Positions 5,838-8,608 of a stretch of 8,608 nt of DNA are shown in pieces. Source of the DNA: an uncultured Clostridiaceae bacterium (GTDB lineage Bacteria > Bacillota > Clostridia > Lachnospirales > Lachnospiraceae); the NCBI GenBank assembly GCA_947175805.1, contig CAMWOF010000090.1, positions 1 through 8,608 of the forward strand, read 5' to 3'. The position numbers were made by a program, and so were the translations under genes. How positions within the stretch are numbered: position 1 is the first letter of the stretch; every line of letters starts with the position of its first letter. The notes beneath the pieces were generated by a model. It did not search any database. It saw only the letters and a program-made list of their open reading frames with translations, and had not been told where the DNA came from.

Positions 5838-8468
5838 TTACGCAAGCCCACGCTCCTCAAGCCAGTCATATGGAAGAATCTTTCCCTTTCTCTTTGCCAC
5901 ACCCTTAAAATGGAAGGAAACAATGGTCGCTGTTGTAAAAATCATAAATAAAACAACCATCACCCTTACGGAGACTGCAATGCTCTCTCCCCCACAAATT
6001 GTACTTCTAAATGCATTTACCGTATAGGTAAATGGTACAAGATTATGAATTTTTGATACAAAGTCCGGGGAAAGTTCTACCGGATAAGTGCCCGCAGAAC
6101 CGGCAAGCTGTACTACCATAAATACCAGCATCAAAAAGCTTCCAATTTTTCCTAGCCAGATATTAAAGAAATACATGATGGAAGTAAAGGTAACTGCCGT
6201 CAGACAGGCAAATGCAATCGTCTTTCCATACTCCACCGGTTGGAAACCTGCCAGCTTATTTAACATTGTAATCAGGAAGATACCCTGTAAAACAGCTACC
6301 GGATATAATACGGTTGCTTTACTTGCCCACCACGCAAGCCCGGATTTCAACTCACCCTTATATGACATTAATGGATATACCAGACAAAATGCCAGACATC
6401 CTACCCAAAGTCCCACTGACATCATATATGGCGCCATGGCGTGCCCATTGTTTTCAACATGTGTAATCTTTGTCTCTTCGTCCTCAATTGGTGTTGCAAA
6501 CATCTCATAGGTATTCACATTCGTATCAACTTCTTTCACCTCATTTGCAGCATCCTGAATTGCATCATGCAATTCCTTTGATCCATCCTGTAATTTATCC
6601 ATTCCAGCCTGCAATTCCAAAGAACCATCATATAGCTTTAAAGAGCCCTCAGAAATCTTTGCAGTGCCCTCCTTTAACTGGCTTGTTCCGCTTAACAATG
6701 TTATGTTGTTGGAAGTTAATTCCTTTGTACCGGACAGTAAATCCGAAGTTCCTTTATTCAATTGCTTTGCACCCGATGCAAGGTCCGAAATACCCTTTGT
6801 TACGGCAGGGGTATTATTTTTCAGTGCTTTTGCACCTTCTTTTAATTTTGTGTTATTTTCTGTTAAAGTATCAAAGCCCTGATTCAATGCTGTGATACCT
6901 GCCGCTGCTGCCGGAAATGATGCCGTACTGGTTTCTAGCTTCTGTAATCCTGCCGATACCTGCTTTACACCTTCTTCTAATCTTGCCGCACCGCTATATG
7001 CCTCCTGCAATCCTGCGCTTAATGCTGCCATCGTGTTTCCCGGATTTGCTGCGGCCATCTTTTTGGCCCCATTTGCTAAGCCATCAATTGCCGGTTTCAA
7101 TCCATCCGAAACGCCAGATAAACCATTACTGATACTCTGCATGCTTTGTGTATCCAAGCTAATCGTTGATATATTCCCCAGATTCTTTAATGTGCTTAAT
7201 GCCCCATCTACATCTGCGCCATCCTTCTTTGCCTGCTCCAAATCCGCAATCACGCTGTCAATTGCACTATTGGCGTTTTCAATCGATGTATTTGTTTTGG
7301 AAATTTCACTCGCACTATCGCTAAGCAGCTTTGCCCCCTGCTTCGAAAGCTGCGCAGCATTTGAGATACCCACACTGGCTGCCTGAATCGTATTCGCTGC
7401 ATCTGTCATACCGCTGGATAAGCTTCCCAGTGTCTCCGATGCACCGCCCACACTTGACTGAATCGTGCCAATGCCTTCCTTCAAGCTGGCAGCTCCTGAT
7501 ATAAGGGAAGGACTCGTCTTTGAACCGGTTGTCACTGCCGCATTTAATTGACTGATACCATCTGACACATCACCAAGCTTTTCCAAAGCAACAAGCTTCT
7601 TCGCACCCGCTGCCAACTGATTTGCACCATCTACATAAGCTGTAACACCATCCGCTAGGGTATCCACACCGTCCGTATACTGCGTACTCTTTGTTTTTAA
7701 GGTGTCTGTACCCTTCTTTAAATCCTTTGTTCCTTCAGAAAGCTTCTTTGCACCGGCATTAATCTTTCCTGCACCGTCTGTATAATCCTTGACACCTTTT
7801 TCCAATTTACTGGTTCCGGCTGTCAAATCACTTGCACCATTTGCCAATGTATTCAAATTGGTTGAAATCGTATCACTGCCCTTGGCAGCCTCCTCAATTC
7901 CTTCTTTTAACTGTAATGAGCCGTCTGCTGCATCCTGCATGCCATCTCCAATTGTTGCAATCTGGTCAAATACATTCTCAGAATAAGTCTTTGTGACTTC
8001 TGCAGCCACACTATCCTTGATTTTTAAAAGTGCCGTTTCACTCATCTTCGATGCAATATAATTCGTACCAGGATTCGTTTCATATGTAAGTTCCATTTTC
8101 TTTGGACTTTCATCCATTAAGGTGGTAGCATTTCCCGAAAAGTCCTCCGGAATCGTGATTACCATATAAAAAGTTCCGTTTTTAAGCCCCTGTTCAGCCA
8201 CATCTGCATCTACAAAGTTAAAGGCAAGAGAGTTATTATCTTTTAACTCATCAACCAAATCGTCTCCAACCTGCAATGTTTTTCCTTCATACTCAACCGG
8301 AACATCGTTATTAACGACAGCAACAGGCAGATTTTCAATTTCACCATATGGATCCCACATGGATTTTAAAAATAGACCTGCATAAATTAATGGGATTGCA
8401 ATAATCGCTATCACAACAATCAGCATAAACTTATTTTCCCACAAGCTTTTCCACTCATTTTTAATCAT
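5838..8468 (-). CDS. YhgE/Pip family membrane protein, 876 aa
   Basis: Envelope protein of the YhgE/phage-infection-protein family, which has an ABC-2-type permease-like membrane part. One N-terminal helix (about 14-34) leads into the family block WDPYGEIENLPVAVVNND at 38-55. A long extracellular region follows, then five C-terminal helices (about 680-702, 716-738, 747-771, 773-792, 831-853) with the family motifs GTYPVEL (793-799) and VPFTYTVNAFR (811-821). The extracellular stalk has two blocks of xxxLxxG heptads: 183-288 and 531-629, with Gly, or Asn in its place, every seventh residue. Length fits the family; no frameshift. Start ATG at 8468 has AAGGA (8479-8475) 6 nt upstream. It overlaps the upstream gene by 8 nt, suggesting translational coupling. 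Relatives include Lactococcus Pip, a phage receptor, and B. subtilis YhgE; in this organism the role is unknown. Some relatives sit beside TetR-type regulators or other envelope exporters. Confidence 0.93.
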   Translation of the reverse strand: MIKNEWKSLWENKFMLIVVIAIIAIPLIYAGLFLKSMWDPYGEIENLPVAVVNNDVPVEYEGKTLQVGDDLVDELKDNNSLAFNFVDADVAEQGLKNGTFYMVITIPEDFSGNATTLMDESPKKMELTYETNPGTNYIASKMSETALLKIKDSVAAEVTKTYSENVFDQIATIGDGMQDAADGSLQLKEGIEEAAKGSDTISTNLNTLANGASDLTAGTSKLEKGVKDYTDGAGKINAGAKKLSEGTKDLKKGTDTLKTKSTQYTDGVDTLADGVTAYVDGANQLAAGAKKLVALEKLGDVSDGISQLNAAVTTGSKTSPSLISGAASLKEGIGTIQSSVGGASETLGSLSSGMTDAANTIQAASVGISNAAQLSKQGAKLLSDSASEISKTNTSIENANSAIDSVIADLEQAKKDGADVDGALSTLKNLGNISTISLDTQSMQSISNGLSGVSDGLKPAIDGLANGAKKMAAANPGNTMAALSAGLQEAYSGAARLEEGVKQVSAGLQKLETSTASFPAAAAGITALNQGFDTLTENNTKLKEGAKALKNNTPAVTKGISDLASGAKQLNKGTSDLLSGTKELTSNNITLLSGTSQLKEGTAKISEGSLKLYDGSLELQAGMDKLQDGSKELHDAIQDAANEVKEVDTNVNTYEMFATPIEDEETKITHVENNGHAMAPYMMSVGLWVGCLAFCLVYPLMSYKGELKSGLAWWASKATVLYPVAVLQGIFLITMLNKLAGFQPVEYGKTIAFACLTAVTFTSIMYFFNIWLGKIGSFLMLVFMVVQLAGSAGTYPVELSPDFVSKIHNLVPFTYTVNAFRSTICGGESIAVSVRVMVVLFMIFTTATIVSFHFKGVAKRKGKILPYDWLEERGLA

Positions 8469-8571
8469 AATGATTCCTTCTTTCTAAATTTTTAAGAATA
8501 TTGTCAACCTGTCTGCATAAATGGTATCTTTCACCAAAGCCCTCTATTAGCCCAACACCACCACTATTAAT
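8461..8571 (-). CDS. C-terminal fragment of an upstream gene, identity unknown
   Basis: Open frame of 36 codons plus TAA (8463-8461), cut at its 5' side. The fragment starts INSGGVGLIEGFGERYHLCR, continues QVDNILKNLERR and ends NHYD: a charged, probably helical, soluble C-terminus with no membrane segment. Its stop overlaps the start of the YhgE/Pip gene (shared ATGATTAA), and the downstream ribosome binding site lies inside it; this makes a real, co-transcribed gene likely. A TetR-type regulator would fit the context and the helical end, but there is too little sequence to claim it. The frame stays open to 8607, but codons beyond 8571 come from adapter-like sequence and should not be read as protein. 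Confidence 0.6.
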   Translation of the reverse strand: MNSGGVGLIEGFGERYHLCRQVDNILKNLERRNHYD

Positions 8572-8608
8572 CTGTCTCTTATAGACGACTCCGGGCCAAC
8601 GAGTCCGT
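8572..8608. other. Sequencing adapter remnant (Nextera read-2 type)
   Basis: The plus strand from 8572 begins CTGTCTCTTATA, identical to the first 12 nt of the Tn5 mosaic-end adapter as it appears at the 3' end of Nextera reads. Compared with the 34-nt read-2 adapter from memory, 8572-8605 matches at 28 positions without gaps, including the part beyond the mosaic end (CCGGGCCAACGAG against CCGAGCCCACGAG). It sits exactly at the contig edge. The six mismatches suggest low-quality read tails. Natural Tn5/IS50 ends continue differently. This stretch should be trimmed. Confidence 0.85.

Noticed and set aside
6088..7386. Several plus-strand open frames inside the YhgE/Pip gene
   Set aside because: They are antisense shadows of a repetitive coding region, without good ribosome binding sites or recognisable protein features.
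8475..8507. Possible promoter (TTGACA at 8507-8502) before the YhgE/Pip gene
   Set aside because: The best -10 (TAGAAA) is only 15 nt away and transcription would start within the ribosome binding site; the upstream coding frame runs through it.

Overview
The window looks like a metagenomic or draft-assembly contig from a Gram-positive, anaerobic Clostridia genome, most likely a Lachnospiraceae member (Roseburia/Agathobacter-like). This is inferred from protein style, strong GGAGG ribosome binding sites, a DUF6240-type protein, and a secreted protein starting DTGPKPS. All genes lie on the minus strand, so transcription runs from position 8608 towards 1.

Reading with transcription: (1) 8461-8571 is the C-terminal end of an unidentified upstream gene. 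Its stop overlaps the next start by 8 nt (ATGATTAA). The last ~37 nt of the window (8572-8608) look like sequencing-library adapter (Nextera read-2 type), not genome, so the upstream gene is cut by an artefact. (2) 5838-8468 encodes an 876-residue YhgE/Pip-family membrane protein with a very regular Gly/Asn heptad stalk; it is closed by a hairpin terminator at 5754-5789. (3) 5594-5753 is a regulatory gap with a TTGACA promoter overlapped by palindromic TGTCAA/TTGACA elements and a 14-bp direct repeat. It drives (4) 4601-5578, a secreted/membrane protein of unknown function. (5) A clear promoter (4560-4588) starts the pyrE unit: pyrE (3851-4525) plus a 50-residue single-helix membrane protein (3668-3820), ended by a strong terminator (3630-3656). 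(6) 69-3449 encodes a 1126-residue DUF6240-like protein with a possible FliK-like tail, preceded by a possible sigma-28 (flagellar) promoter.

The genes do not form one pathway. Pyrimidine synthesis (pyrE) is housekeeping. The DUF6240-like protein may belong to motility. The YhgE/Pip protein and the DTGPKPS protein are cell-envelope proteins without a proven role. No CRISPR array, insertion sequence, tRNA, rRNA or riboswitch was seen. The points most worth following are the conserved-looking small membrane protein behind pyrE, the operator-like cluster at 5673-5718, and the adapter tail.
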